A stretch of 64,000 nt of DNA from Epiperipatus broadwayi (taxonomy: Eukaryota; Onychophora; Udeonychophora; Euonychophora; Peripatidae). The stretch's first letter is position 1. The number at the start of each line of letters is the position of its first letter. Under the pieces are notes generated by a model that saw only the letters and a program-made list of their open reading frames with translations, was not told the origin of the DNA and searched no databases. The DNA is taken from contig JAQFVV010001080.1 in assembly GCA_028023455.1 (NCBI GenBank), positions 52,105 to 116,104 on the forward strand. The letters run 5' to 3'. This document shows positions 1-11,990 of this stretch, piece after piece. A program made the translations under genes and the position numbers.

Positions 1-265
1 CAATTTCATTCTCATAGTTTTGTAGTTAAATAGAGTTAAAAGGTGGCTGTTGGAGGGTTGCATTAGATCCTAAGATTTAAGTGCAGTTCTCCTCACTGAT
101 GAAGGCCACAAGCCAGAAACTAGTCTGGAGATATTGGATGAGTAGGCACTAGATAGGGATTTTATGCACAAGCCTTCTGGCATCCATTGATTGCTCTTGT
201 TAGCACAAGATGGCACTACTATATGGAGAGTTTTGCTTTATTATGAATTGTTTAATAAATATATG
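1..265 (+). repeat. HH-A repeat, right part, cut by window edge
   Basis: This is the right-hand part of a dispersed repeat called HH-A here. The same sequence recurs at 14.3-14.87 kb, 18.08-18.2 kb, 19.63-20.4 kb and 36.96-37.12 kb, often in the opposite orientation. It contains a hammerhead-like motif near base 90 and ends near 'ggcactactatatggagag', which is also found at the other copies' ends. The element has subterminal inverted repeats, so either end can look alike. The left end lies outside the window. No coding capacity is visible. Confidence 0.8.
90..131 (+). ncRNA. Hammerhead ribozyme, type I minimal (copy A1)
   Basis: Seen: core CUGAUGA at 96-102, GAAA at 116-119, then CUAG and UC with predicted cleavage after base 125. 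Stem I is UCUCCUCA paired with UGGAGA (one C/A mismatch and one G.U). Stem II is GGC/GCC around CACAA, with an A.A apposition next to the core. All invariant core bases are present. The A.A next to the core makes it weaker than copies B3, C1, C6 and D3. Known: minimal type I hammerheads occur in Penelope-like element terminal repeats and in retrozymes. Activity is not shown. Confidence 0.6.
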
Positions 266-600
266 TTCTTAATTTAGTCTATTATTAAATAATTTTACTA
301 GGTTAACCTACAAAGCACAATTTACAGAATAGATAGCTAGAAGAATAAAGATATAAAAAAAATAAGTTTCAGAAATTATTTTTTAAAGCAATAACTTAAT
401 AAAGTTAAGCAATAAATAAAAGAATAAAAATTTAGAAAATGATCATGTGACAAACCCATAGTTAATACATAATTTTATACAATATATGTGATTCATATAC
501 CACATAAAATTATTATTCTCTACTTATTCTTTTTAATTAATTAATGTTTAATCCAAATGAGCTATTCTTTTACAATAATCAAAATCCTAAAAAAAAAAAA

Positions 601-660
601 TTGATTACTCTAGCTTGCTGTGTGTGGCAATACGTATAGTGAGTTTTGCCCGTTTTAAAA
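601..660 (+). repeat. HH-A repeat end fragment
   Basis: About 58 bp closely matching the right end of the HH-A copy at 18.12-18.18 kb ('attactctagcttgctgtg' is shared). Only the terminal part is present. Confidence 0.6.
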
Positions 661-3236
661 AAAAAAATTTCACAATAAAGAAAAATAATAACTTTTACTT
701 AAACTTTCTTTCACTTTTTCTTTTGAAAATGGGAATGTCGCCATACAATTTTAAACCAGTAAAAATTAAAATATTTTCAATGAAACCATTAAAAAAATTG
801 TTCATTATTTTCATTGTCAATTCCTAGTAAAATAACTTTATAAATGTAAATGTATACACATTACAATACTCATTTAACCATGATTTTTTTTTAAATCTTC
901 GTTTTGTAATTATTTAGTTGAGTGTCTCTTGTAAATCTGATAAGTGAAAAATTTGTTTATTTTTTGGCCCCAGTTTTTTTTTATTACAACTTTCTCAATG
1001 ATTATTTTTATCCAAATCTTTTCTTTTTTTTTCTTCTTTTCTATATAGCTCCATATTTTCAGTTTAACAATTTCTTTTATTTCATTTTTTATCCATTTAG
1101 TTTTTTTCTTCTTTTGTGTTTAGACCAATGTTTTTAGTTTAACTATTATTTTTCATGTAGTTCCAAGTTTCCAGTTTAACAAGTATTTTTCTTTTAGGTT
1201 AACATAAGTTAAGACCATGATTTTGGATAAATCAATACATAAGGCTTGTTTAATGTTACTCTCAGGGGTATTTTTCTTCTTCTCCTATTTTCTTTTTAGT
1301 GAAATTGGTTACATAGTTGAGTCAGTAATGATCAGATTTTATTAAGAGCCTACCACATTGTTCTTATAAATTTGATAATTGCAAACATCATTTTTTAAAT
1401 TAAGAGTGATATCAATATACCATCAGACTCCCATGTTAAGTTTCTGACGATTGTATCTCACAACTATTGAACTCTTACTGCCTACACATTGACTTTTTTA
1501 CAAAACACACCTGACATCCAATCACATGTCTACTTCAGAAACTACTGTATTAAACCTTGACCAATTGATTTTCTTTTTATAATTCTTATGTATGATGACT
1601 AGTTCACTACATATAATATTGTGTATTAATATATGGGCATATTTATTTATGTATATACTTAAATTGCAGACAGATTTTTTAAGAAGTATATATCATTGTT
1701 ATGATCTACTGATGACAAGAATCCCAGACACATCTATCTGATCATACTTTGTGTTGTGTTTTATGTCAATATATTTTTCATACAGCCTCTTTATAGAGAA
1801 CTAGGTATACAGCATAGAATAATGATTTATAATATTTTTGTTGGTAGTAAAACTGATATTTTTACATACATACTTGATCATTGATCTTAATCCCTATCCA
1901 AAGATCTAACTTTTATTTGAATATATATGAAATCAACAAAGAAATAAGTAATACAGTATGCATTCATATCTTTGTGATACAGTTCAATAATAGTGGATAT
2001 TATCATGATATAGAATAAAATCATGTATAATAATGATGTTCATCTAAAGGCTAAACATGAAGTCTTTATAGTAAGATAGATAAACAGAAACTCATAAAAT
2101 TGTAATTTAATAATCAAATAAGAATCTGAGATATTTAGTGTTATAATTTAATGGGTGCATCATTAGCACTAACTTGTCAGTTTTCTATTTTAACTTTGGC
2201 ACTACCAATGTGAGAAATTAAATTATCTTTTTTAATTGAAGAGTTGTTGAAATGTATATTATTATGTGTTAATAAATACATTACATAGTTCTTCTTGTTA
2301 GTAGTCTGATTTACTTTAACAAATATTATATGTATATTATTTATATATTTATATATGTTAATGCTACTAGGAAATATGAAATCATACCTGGGATAATGAT
2401 CACTAGTACATGAACATCAACTACCCTAAATTGGTCAGCCATTGGTAACTCTCCAGAAAATTGAGGTTTAAACCATGAGGAATCTGAGGAATCGTATTTT
2501 TATCCTCAAGTTAAAAAAAAATTATAAAGACTAAACTAAATAAAAGGTAGTGCATGAATTTTGAAGAATATCTTCTTTGTGCCAACCCAGGAATGATTAT
2601 CATTATTATTATCTGTATGCCCATACACTAAATATAAACCCCTTATCTCATATAGCTATTATGCACTAATCTAGCTCATGAAGCAAGAACTCTATAATTT
2701 ATTATTATGAGCAAGAAGGAAATAAATAAATACATTAGCTTATTATAAATAATCTTAATCAATTCATGGGCTTTTATAAATAACTTGTTTTATTTGGATC
2801 ATCAAGAAAAAAACTAAATCTTACAAAGATCACACACACACTGCACTTCATGAAACAGGAATTGGATAGAATAAAGTAATTAAGAGTAAAAAGAATATTT
2901 TAAAAAAAACAACGATTATTTAATATCTAATTAATAACAAAAAAATTACATTATAGTTGATAATTTCAACATCCTTTTCATAAAAAAATACAATTTTTGC
3001 AAAATTACATTAACCAACTAATTAATTTTTATTCATGGATTAACTTTAAATTCATTAGGTTCTTTCTTTAAAATTTTTTAAGAGTTTGTTAAACATGTTC
3101 AAAAAAATCAAAGATAGCAATCTTTGATTCTATCCAGCGGGCAAATTGAGAGGAAAAAAAACATTACATTTATGAAACAAAAAAAAATTTCTCTTAATAA
3201 AAAAAATAGTGTACACACATAATAAAAAACTAATAC
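661..3236. other. AT-rich intergenic DNA, no gene seen
   Basis: Long A and T runs and only short open frames of low-complexity residues. I find no domain, RNA gene or repeat family member. Any further exons of the candidate gene at 3.2-3.5 kb would lie here on the minus strand, but I could not support any. Confidence 0.6.
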
Positions 3237-3357
3237 CTATAGCCATGGCTCTCTTGTCTATAAAGGTCTTTCCAGTTGCAATTTCAGTTTTTCCTAGTGG
3301 AATTTCTTCTTGAAGGTTTCTAAACATGGACCTGGTTAAATTTGTCCTTTCCTGGAT
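3237..3357 (-). CDS. Candidate internal exon, unknown protein
   Basis: On the minus strand a possible acceptor (TTGCTACAG) precedes an open 121-bp block that ends at a possible donor (ATAG then GTATTAG). In phase 0 it reads IQERTNLTRSMFRNLQEE..., a mixed, charged, non-repetitive composition unlike the surrounding AT-biased frames, and then ...TEIATGKTFIDKRAMAI. The exon would end in phase 1. The next block upstream (3498-3546) also ends in phase 0, so the two join in frame. I do not recognise the protein and assign no function. It could be a chance open frame, since the pyrimidine tract is only moderate. Confidence 0.35.
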
Positions 3358-3497
3358 CTGTAGCAATTACAAGTAAATGAAAAGAGCAATTTTTATCCAT
3401 TTCATTTTCCTCTTGAATTTCCAGAGATAGATGTCAACAGAGATTCATTGCTCTTGGTTGAAGGATAAGGCTGCAGACTGCTAAAAGGGCGTTTTAC

Positions 3498-3546
3498 CTT
3501 CCCTACATTTTCTTCCACTGAACGTAGGTTACACGGAAGGAGATAC
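3498..3546 (-). CDS. Candidate exon upstream of 3237-3357, partial
   Basis: On the minus strand a short open block reads YLLPCNLRSVEENVGK and stops exactly at an AAG/GTAAAA donor-like junction in phase 0. This matches the phase-0 start of the block at 3357. The acceptor is unclear: CACTAG just before 3546 is possible but lacks a pyrimidine tract. No product is recognised. The case rests on phase agreement and residue composition. Confidence 0.28.
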
Positions 3547-3674
3547 CTAGTGTTTAACTGAACTTAGCACATGTTTTTCATTGTCCAAATCATTTTTAGT
3601 GCTAAACTCATAGTATGCTAAAAGCTTGATACAAAAAAACTGCTATTTTATTCAATAGCTTTGTATGAGCTGTA

Positions 3675-3800
3675 TTAAGCTTGGACTGTTCTCTCTTCAA
3701 CAGCTAAGTTAGGAATAATTTCTTCTATCTTTCTCAGCAGCAGAATTAAGATTTGACTGCTTTCTTCAACAGTTAAGTTTGCAATAACCTCTTTCCAGAC
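3675..3800 (-). repeat. Short duplicated block near candidate exons
   Basis: Two similar ~22-bp blocks (cttcaacagctaagttagga near 3698 and cttcaacagttaagtttgca near 3764) lie 66 bp apart. On the minus strand the stretch is open and reads KEVIANLTVEESSQ and later EEIIPNLAVEE, so it may be a duplicated coding fragment. No family is recognised. Confidence 0.3.
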
Positions 3801-3984
3801 ATTTACGTATAGTTACTAATTCACACCCCAACATATATATTTTTTAAAACAATCTTGCCCACAAGTCAATTACACTCTGTCTCTTACACTATCATTTTCA
3901 TGATAACCAATTAAATGTAATAATAAATTTGTTTCCCAGTTCTTCATAATTAATAAAATACACTTCAATGTATAAAGACAAAAT

Positions 3985-4884
3985 TACTAAATTCTAAATC
4001 TTAATATTGGCTAAGCACTTTCAGAGCCTGTTTACTCCATATTCATAGCCTTAATATGTATTAACTCATTGTATGCAAATTTATGCAAAACAGATCAGAT
4101 TATTCATTTTTTTGAAATTGCGAAACACATGTCTTTTCTATTTATAGCATTTATGTCACTAGCAATGAAATAAGCCTCCTTGATTTTTCTTTTGGCATCA
4201 TTTCTCTTGGTACTCACTATCTCAGCTCTGGAGGGTTCAAATACATGACTAACTGCCTTTTGATGATCAACAAATATAGAATTGCTTTCATTTTGTTTAG
4301 AAATCTGTTATATGCATACTTAAGCTGAGACAATCTGTTACTGACTGTGACTCAAGTTTCACCATAATATATTGCACTGCATCCTGCTTAGGGCATGCAA
4401 TTTGTATACCACTTGTGGTGTTGATTCTAGGTTTATTTTATCCTTAGTGTTATTAATTATTTTGTTAGTGTTTGGTGGAGTTCTAAATCCTACTTTAAAT
4501 TCATTATGTAATTTTTTGACAAAGTTTTTCACCATGCTAGGGATGTAAGATAAACTTAGGTGTTGTTTATCTTCTTTGTTGTTATTCTGGGTTAGGGTTT
4601 TATAGAAGAGCTTGATTCTATTGACAATTGTTCTATGGTTGAAACCTACACTTATCAAATCTCTGACATAGCAAGAGATGTTGATTTTTCTGTTAGCTTC
4701 AAATTTCCATAAATGATGGATCTGAAACAAGAATGCTGAAAGACGCACAAATTTGTGTGAACTGGGAGATCTTGAGATTGGGTGTGTGTACCCTCTTATT
4801 GACAGAGGTTTGATTGTCATGCAATAGTTGAGTGCAGTGTATCCAGCATTGTACTGAACTATTTTGAACAGCAAGTGATTCCAA
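3985..4884 (-). pseudogene. Penelope-like element fragment, inverted copy
   Basis: This is a minus-strand fragment of a Penelope-like retroelement: the region after the RT palm, the thumb/linker and the remains of the GIY-YIG endonuclease. Visible pieces include NNNKEDKQHLSLSYIPSMVK (family pattern 'lpYipgm...i'), FKVGFRTPPNTNKI, NNTKDKI and PQVVYK. The open frame spans 4892 to 4359. Past its end the sequence continues degenerately to about 3985, matching the 3' end of the plus-strand copy. It is homologous to 5065-5950 in the opposite orientation, forming a ~900-bp inverted repeat with a ~200-bp spacer. It lacks the RT palm and is not functional. Inverted partial copies joined to a main copy are a known habit of Penelope-like elements. 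Confidence 0.8.
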
Positions 4885-5950
4885 AATTCCAAGCTCTAGC
4901 ACCGAGAACAATTTACACCAGATATGTTGATGACATATTCATTGTGGCACTGAAGAATATAATAACAGGTATTCAAAATGAACTATAAACACTCACAGGT
5001 TGGATTTTTAACTGTACCAAATGTGATTAATTAGCTGGATCTAAAAATTCAGAGAGAACACACTGCACTCAACTACTGCATGACAATCAAACCTCTGTAT
5101 ACAACAGTGTACAAACACCCACTCTCAAGATCTTCCAATTCACACAAATTTGCAGGTCTTTCAGCATTCTTGTTTCAAAACCATCACTTATGCAAATTTG
5201 AAGCTGACAGGAAAAACAACATCTCTTGCTATGTCAGAGATTTCATAAGGGTAGGATTCAACCATAGGACAACTGTCAATAGAATCGAGCTCTTCTGCAA
5301 AAACCTAACTCAGAATAACAACAAAGAAGATAAACAACACCTAAGTTTACCTTACATCCCCAGCATGGTGAAAAACTTTGTCAAAAAATTATATAATGAA
5401 TTTAAAGTAGGATTTAGAACTCCACCAAACACTAACAGAATAATTAATAACACTAAGGATAAAATAAACCTAGAATCAATGCCACAGGTGGTATACAATA
5501 TTGCATGCCCAAAGCAAGATGCAGTGCAATATATTATGGTGAAACTTGAGCCACAGTCAGTAATAGATTGTCTCAGCATAAGTATGCATATAAAAGATTG
5601 CTAAAAAAAAACAAAGGCAATTTCTATATTTGTTGATCATCAAAAGGTGGCTAATCATGTATTTGAACCCTCCAGAGCTGAGATAGTATGTACTGAGAGA
5701 AATGATGCCAAAAGGAAAATCAAGGAGGTTTACTTTATTGCTAGTGACATAAATGCTACAAATAGAAAAGACACATGTTTCACAATTTCAAAAAAAAAAA
5801 AAGAATGATCTGATTTGTTTTGCATAAATTTGCATACAATGAGTTTAATGCATATTAAGGCTGTGAATATGGATTAAACAGGCTCTGAAAGTGCTTAGCC
5901 AATATTAATATTTAGAATTTAATTTCACCTTTATACATTGAAGCATATTG
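4885..5950 (+). pseudogene. Penelope-like element, RT palm end to endonuclease
   Basis: Plus-strand Penelope-like fragment. At 4920-4946 it reads RYVDDIFIV, the RT catalytic motif with the YVDD box. A frame break follows, then an open frame from 5080 to 5604 with the thumb/linker (LPYIPSMVKNFVKKLYNEF, FRTPPNTN, PQVVYNIACP). The GIY-YIG tract is decayed: after VVYNIACP the expected YIGET is QYIMVKL. Further 3', in another frame, are the C-terminal pieces EIVCTERNDAKRKIKE and NRKDTCFTIS, also seen in the fragment at 61.3 kb. It is 5' truncated, frameshifted and inactive. Confidence 0.85.
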
Positions 5951-6879
5951 TATTAATTAATAACCAATTAAATAAAATTTCATAACTACAATTATTCAAC
6001 TAATTATCTTCTTAATCCTAGATTAAAAACAAGTTGAGAACAAGAATTTAACCACATAAAATTTTTGACATTCCTTTTTAATTAAAAATCAAATCTTGCA
6101 AACAAAAAAAAACAAAAAGATAATATGTTAATTGCATAGATTTGATTTTTTTATTTCATTAAATAGAAATAAAGAAATAGAAACAACTCTGATAAATTAA
6201 AATTTACAAAATTATTAAAATCCTATTTTTACTCTTTCCTTTCTTTTATTTTTTATTTTGTTAAAAAACACATTTAAATATGTTTAATGTTTGAGAATTT
6301 TTATGCTATCATATGGGGATTTTACAGTGATTCAGTTAAATAATGACTCTTTGATAAAAATAGGTCTAAGAAAATGTAAATATTATTTTCCCCCATTAAT
6401 AATTTTTTTTAATTCTCAAACCTGAGGAATATGCTGCCAACTATCTAATTATTATTTTTTTTTTTTTTAGTGCAGCTATATATCCAACTGGCAGTATATA
6501 TATATAAAAATTAGAAAACATATAAAAATAATCCCATTAAAAAAAAACATTTAAAAATTTGTTTGGGGAAAAAGTATTAAATATAAAAAAGATAGATTAA
6601 GATATTAAAACAATATAAAAAATAAATTGCACAAATACCATATAACTTTAGGAAAAAATAGAAAAACATTGAAAAAAGTGGTAAATATGTATTTGGATAA
6701 AAAAAAATAGCAGGTTCCAGACAGTTGAAAAAATGCTGGAGCTAATGTATGAACTTCATTGATCTACAAAATAATCAAACAAGTATAAAATAACATAATG
6801 AAAGAATGCTATAAATAAATTTTAGATATGAAAACATATAAATAATATATTATTTGTAATCACTCAAGTGATGGAAATG
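5951..6879. other. AT-rich DNA, no gene seen
   Basis: Very AT-rich with A and T runs and a short TA-type tract near 6499. No domain or repeat family member was recognised. Confidence 0.55.
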
Positions 6880-7790
6880 AGAAAGACAAAAGAAGGCAAT
6901 CATTTATATAACTTTCATAGATATGTAGAAGACTTATGACAAAGTTAATGGAAATAGATTGTAGAAAGTTTTGTTAAATATAGGAGGGGTAAAGAATTAA
7001 ATTATATAACTAGAAAATTGTAGGCAAATAAGTGTTAAACTTATCAATTTTTTAGTACAGTCACTAGTTAAAAATAATGTAGAATTAGGAGAGGGTTATA
7101 CTATGTCTCCAATATTATTTTAATTATACTTAAAAAATGATGATAAACATCGAAGATTTAGAAAGAGGTAATGAAATATAATTAATTGGTGATAAGGGCT
7201 TCTATGTTTTTCCAGGTCTTTCCTTTACTGATTTTCTTTTTTTTTCTTTTTTTTTGTAAAGAGAAAATAAAAAAAAACATGAATTATTTTTGGAAAATTG
7301 TGCAAAATAAGTAAGAAAATGAGGGTTAAATTTAGTGAAAATGAAATAATAATAATGATGATAATGATGATGAAGATGATGGTGATAAATGACTGAGTGG
7401 AGAAGAGTAAAAAAAAATTTTAAGAGGAGAAATTAATTGATTGGATTTATTTATCGTTTTCATTTTTCATTCTAAAAATATTTATTTTTATTTTTTCTCT
7501 TAAAAAATTAAATTTATTTACCTCCTTCAATTTTGATTAACTGAAAAAACAATTTGGGTATTTGGAAAATAAAACTGATAAATGACACATAAGCAAAAAT
7601 GAGGCCGATGAAAAAATTAACATATTTTTATATGATAGGTATAATGCAATAAGAATTGTATGGAAGAACGTTGCTACATTAGATTTAATATATAAAAGTA
7701 ATATATTTTGTATAATAAGTATGATGAAGTGTAAGAATTATAGGGAAGAAAATTGGACATTAGATTTAACATATAAAAGTAGTGTAGCAT
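6880..7790 (+). pseudogene. LINE-A reverse transcriptase fragment, heavily decayed
   Basis: The frames are broken, but RT landmarks align with the better LINE-A copy at 18.4-21.4 kb. In order they are a degenerate 'fID..K.YDkVNgnrLW' tract at 6930-6970, RGLYYVS/MSPILF near 7090, IEDLERGNEI near 7150, and at 7640-7790 two diverged ~85-bp repeats resembling 'YNKYDVARMVWK'. There is no continuous frame and no catalytic DD. The duplication at 7635-7790 may be local. A fragment of an old copy is the simplest reading. Confidence 0.5.
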
Positions 7791-8755
7791 ATATTTAGCG
7801 AAAAAAAAAAAAGTATTCTAGAGAGAATTTAAAGTGTATCTAATATGCAAATTTGCATACATGTTTTAAATTAATATTCTAATGCTATTTGTCAATGAAA
7901 AAGGCGTCAAATAAATAAAAATTGCTAGATTATTGCCTAATTCCTGTTTGCAAATGGTCGTTGTTGATAATGATAAAAGATAGATGCTTAATTCTTTACT
8001 TTTATTTTGTAATCTTTTTCTTACTTTTACTTTTACACATAAACACTTGTATATATATACTCTTTTATACACTCATTCCTTAATATTCATAGGGTTTTGT
8101 TTTTCTAAAAGGCTCTATGTAAATATAAATTTAAAATCATTGTTACTATGAGGAAAAGAGAATTAGTTTGTTGTGGTTCCTTGATCAATATACACTTTTG
8201 TTACTTATGATCATAAACGCATCATTTCACGTATCCTTTTTGTTTGTTTTTTAAAAAAAGCTTATTTACTCTAGTATGCATTTTGTAAATATATTTTATA
8301 TTGTTGTTTTTTTTTTAATAATAATAATCTAGTATTACTGTATTATTCATGTTCTTTACATAAACAATTATAGACATTCTAACTCCAGAAACAAAATAAA
8401 AAATATATACAAAGTTAAAAAATTAAAAATAAAAAGTGAATTTTGCAGTGAATATACAAACCAATGATTACTGTTTTTTAATATATCGTATTATGTATTT
8501 TAGTATGTTTTTTAACTTCCTGCAATGGTTTTTCAACTTCTACAGAAAACTTTTCTTTTTAAATGACTTCATTACCTTGCTTAATTTTTGTTTTCCTCTG
8601 CATTATATCCTAAATGTATTGTCCCAACAAAAACAGTCATTATTAAACCTTTACAGCTGTTGATTTTTTTCCCCCCTAAAATTGTTTTATTACTAAACTA
8701 AATCACATTAAATACATGTATATTGTCTATACTAAACTTAATGTAATTAGAAGGG
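7791..8755. other. AT-rich DNA, no gene seen
   Basis: Only short unrelated open frames. No element family is recognised. Confidence 0.55.
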
Positions 8756-9325
8756 ACTTTTAAGATTTCTACAGCTATCCACTCCATCTTATACAACCAA
8801 CACACGTTACCACACACATGTGAAAAAAATTAATGATTTCCAATATCCATATTTCATGCTGAATCAGCACTCATCAGTTGGTATAGATCACCATTTCTCA
8901 CACATATATGCAATCAGTACTCAGTTTATATTGATAGAAAATCTTCAAACTTCAATAGACAGGCTTCAATCTTCTTCACTTTACAACTCTTCAGCCATCC
9001 ATATCATTGAAAAACCGAGGATGGATGCAACAAGGTGAGTATTCCATCCTTGGATTTTCAATGATATGGATGGCTGAAGAATTGGAGGGTAGAGAAGCTT
9101 GAAGCTTATCTGTTTTTGAAAACTTTTTATTTTAATACAAACTGAGCACAGATTGTATATATGTGTGAGAGGTGATATGGACCAAGTGATGAGGGTTGGC
9201 TTAGCACAAAACACTTACTGGAGACCATTTATCTTTTTCACATTATGTGGTCGTGTATGTCAGTAGTATAAGATTGAGTGGATAGCTGTAGGGGCTTGAA
9301 AGTCTGAGTTCAAGTCCATTCTAAT
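8756..9325 (+). repeat. HH-C repeat, inverted pair
   Basis: Dispersed repeat HH-C. The left half (8756-9040) is in minus orientation and the right half (9040-9325) in plus orientation, so they fold on each other (atccatatcattgaaaa at 8997-9013 against its complement near 9055-9070). The right half ends in a tRNA-like box B, GAGTTCAAGTCC, near 9310. Other copies are at 22.76, 30.7, 31.7-32.4 and 58.1 kb. The left half holds an intact hammerhead and the right half a decayed one near 9178. Confidence 0.7.
8840..8881 (-). ncRNA. Hammerhead ribozyme, type I minimal (copy C1)
   Basis: Read on the minus strand: stem I CCAA/UUGG, core CUGAUGA (8871-8877), stem II GUGCUG/CAGCAU around AUU (six pairs, one G.U), GAAA (8852-8855), then UAUGGAUA with a two-pair stem III and cleavage expected after A at 8844. 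Every invariant core base is present. The same motif with compensating changes recurs in other HH-C copies. Confidence 0.75.
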
Positions 9326-10015
9326 TAAACTAAATCGTGTAAAAAGCAAAATCAATTTAATACAAACAAAATATGTATTTTATTATAAACCATTTTTGAC
9401 TATTTTTTATAATCTTCTTTACATTTTAAAAATATGTCTTTCAAAATCAAAAATAATATTCGAAATAGAATAAACCTTTTAAAAATGTGTCTAATATACC
9501 TGGTTTATAATAAAATATGGAACATAATTTGTTATTCTTATAATTTAATTCAGAAATAAAATAGAAACAGGAAAGAAATAAAAGCCATGCTTAAATATTA
9601 ATTACTATTGAAAAGCTGGACAATGTTTGGAATTGATCATAATTTTTACAGTGTAAATGAGATGTGCTGTTCACACAAAAACCATATTCAAGTTCAATAT
9701 TAACTGCTTTTTTTACCTTACGTTTAATTGAATTCATATTCCCAATGTAAGGAAGATATAGGCTTTTACAATAGCACATACATCTAGCAAGCTGAAAAAT
9801 ATACTGATTGGTCTTATAATTTTGTTATCTTATTAGAGTCTTATGAAGCATTATAAAATGAAATTTTTTCAGTACTTTTATGTTATATTGATAAGGGTCA
9901 TATCCCACTTCTATATAATAAATTGAGCAGAATGCCTGCCCTATATGCAATATTTAAGATAATTATAATCCTATAATAAAATACCTTTATCTTTTTTTTC
10001 CATATGTCAAAGTAT
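9326..10015. other. AT-rich DNA, no gene seen
   Basis: No recognisable gene. The open frames here are short and AT-driven. Confidence 0.5.
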
Positions 10016-10104
10016 TGTACCAGGAAGTGAACCCATGACAACTGTCTGCAAGCAACTACTTGCTTGCAAGACAGCTGCGCTGACCTCTCGGCTACCAATG
10101 CTTG
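10016..10104 (-). repeat. tRNA-like SINE head
   Basis: On the minus strand it starts GCATTGGTAGCCGAGAGG, then TCAGC (box A-like), and ends with GGTTCACTTCC (box B-like) before TGGTAC. A similar head lies at 59.35 kb. The middle (TTGCAAGCAAG...) is longer than in a normal tRNA. This fits a tRNA-derived SINE head better than a working tRNA gene. Confidence 0.55.
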
Positions 10105-10984
10105 ACTATATGCTTGGTAAATGCAACAATCACACATTAAATTGATTCATATAATCAAGAAGATAATTATTCAAGAAGTTGCTAAATATTTTTTCCCCAA
10201 TGACTGACTAAATATTAATTAACTTAACCAATATTTTTTATAAATTGCATTGATAAAATTAGATTATTTTTTAAGCAACTCCACCATCAAACATTTTGCA
10301 TAATGATGGCAGTTTTGTGGAGCTGCCTACGAATTGTTCCAAAGAAACCATGAGATAAAAATGGAAAAACAAAATTGAACCTAGTATTCAATTCTGCATA
10401 ATACCAGTTTTCATTTCAAATGTCTTCAGATTTTCCAGAAGCCATAACTTTTCATTTCATTGTGTAAAAGCTATGTAATATGAATAAAGTTTAGCAGACA
10501 ACCACCTAATTTTAAACATCTTCACATACCTTTTTGATTAACAAATGCTTTGACCATATCAACAAATAATATCATTTGTTTTGGACAATTTTTTTGCAAT
10601 TACCTGGTAACAAAAACTGTCAGTAATTCTTATTGATTCAGGCATATTCTATTGATAAACAATCAGCTATTATCAAAGCAACATATTCAACACAGTTTTT
10701 TGAAGTACTTCTACTATAGAGAAATAAAAATATTTTTATAATAATTACTGCTATTTTTTCTATCCCATTTATTTTTAACAAATTGGAACAATAAAAGCAA
10801 ATTTAAACCAGGTGGTATGTCTTCATGAATCCATATATTCCTAAAAAATATAGTAGAATCAAAATCAACATTTTTTCCAATTTTAAAAACTGTTTTACAG
10901 AACTGGATTCGTCCAAATCTAAATGGATTTATTACTAAAAGCCATCATTTGAATTTTTATATCATTATTCAAACATTAACCAAA
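10105..10984. other. Intergenic DNA left of the mariner remnant
   Basis: No domain was recognised. It may contain the flank or end of the mariner at 11-12 kb, but I could not identify its terminal inverted repeats. Confidence 0.45.
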
Positions 10985-11990
10985 TTTTTTTCCTCTACTG
11001 TTTAAATATTCTTATTATATATGAGAATGTATCAAAAATTATCCATCTCTGGCTGTAGAATTTCTTTGATTCAACTTTCAGAAAAGACAAATACATCATT
11101 TTTCAACATAATCTCTCAGCTTTTTAATATATTTTGTCCATCTCCAATAAGTTTTCATATTCCCTCAACAAAAAATATTTTAGGCTGTGCAATCAAGCCA
11201 TCAATGCACCATTGTCTTCACTTCTTTGTCAGATGTGAATCCTCATTCTCATATAGTTTCTTTCAGAGGACCAACAAGTGATAGACAGATGGGGAAAAAT
11301 CAGAACTATAGGAAGATACTCCAACACCTCAAAATAATGTTTCATGAGTATCAACATTGTGATAAGTGGGGTACAATTGTGCATTGTTATGCAACAACAT
11401 GACACCATTGGATATCAGTCCTCTGCATTTTGGGCTTCAGCTTTTAATAATCATCACACTGTAATGAGACTGTTGATTGTTGAACCTTTTTTCTGATAAT
11501 GTTCCAATACTAGCCTTTGATAATCACAGAAAACCTGAAAGCATCAATTTTCCAGCTGATAGTTCACTTTTGAAACTTTTTCTTTGAAAATTAAGATTTT
11601 CATTTCATATTCTGCCACATACTTTAATGAATTCATGTCTCATCATAAGTAAGATTCTTTTAAGAAACTTTCTCATCCCTTAAACTATTGGTCCAAATTT
11701 TGTTTTCATATGTCCAAATACTTCAATTTGTGCTCTACCATAAATGGTTTCAGGGCCCATCTTACATAAACTTTCCAAAACCCAAATGTGCTATGGATTA
11801 TTGCTTAGGCAGAGCATGGCTGATTTGCAAATGGTTTGCCACATAATCCATTATCACTCATCTATCTATTAGAATAAATTCACATGCATGTTCAATGTTG
11901 TTATTTGTACAATCTTCCTTGAACGTCTCTATACAATCATACAAACTTCTTTGCTACATTACATTTTCTGGTGGGCCCAAAGCCTTTAAT
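10985..11990 (-). pseudogene. mariner-like transposase remnant
   Basis: Minus-strand decayed transposase of the Tc1/mariner superfamily. From the N-terminal side it shows HIWVLESLCKMGPETIY, SAGKLMLSGF, GVMLLHNNAQ (the catalytic HDNAR motif, here with D changed to N) near 11375-11405, YSSDFSPSVYHLL near 11290-11330 (family pattern 'YSPDLSPSDYHLF'), and the C-terminal FFVEGI followed by KLIGDGQN near 11120-11180. Several stops and frame changes interrupt it and the first DETW motif is not visible. The enzyme normally cuts and joins its own terminal inverted repeats at TA. This copy is dead. Confidence 0.8.

Noticed and set aside
4699-5579. Opposite-strand open frames in the Penelope-like region
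   Set aside because: They are shadows of the PLE coding frames and have no family match.
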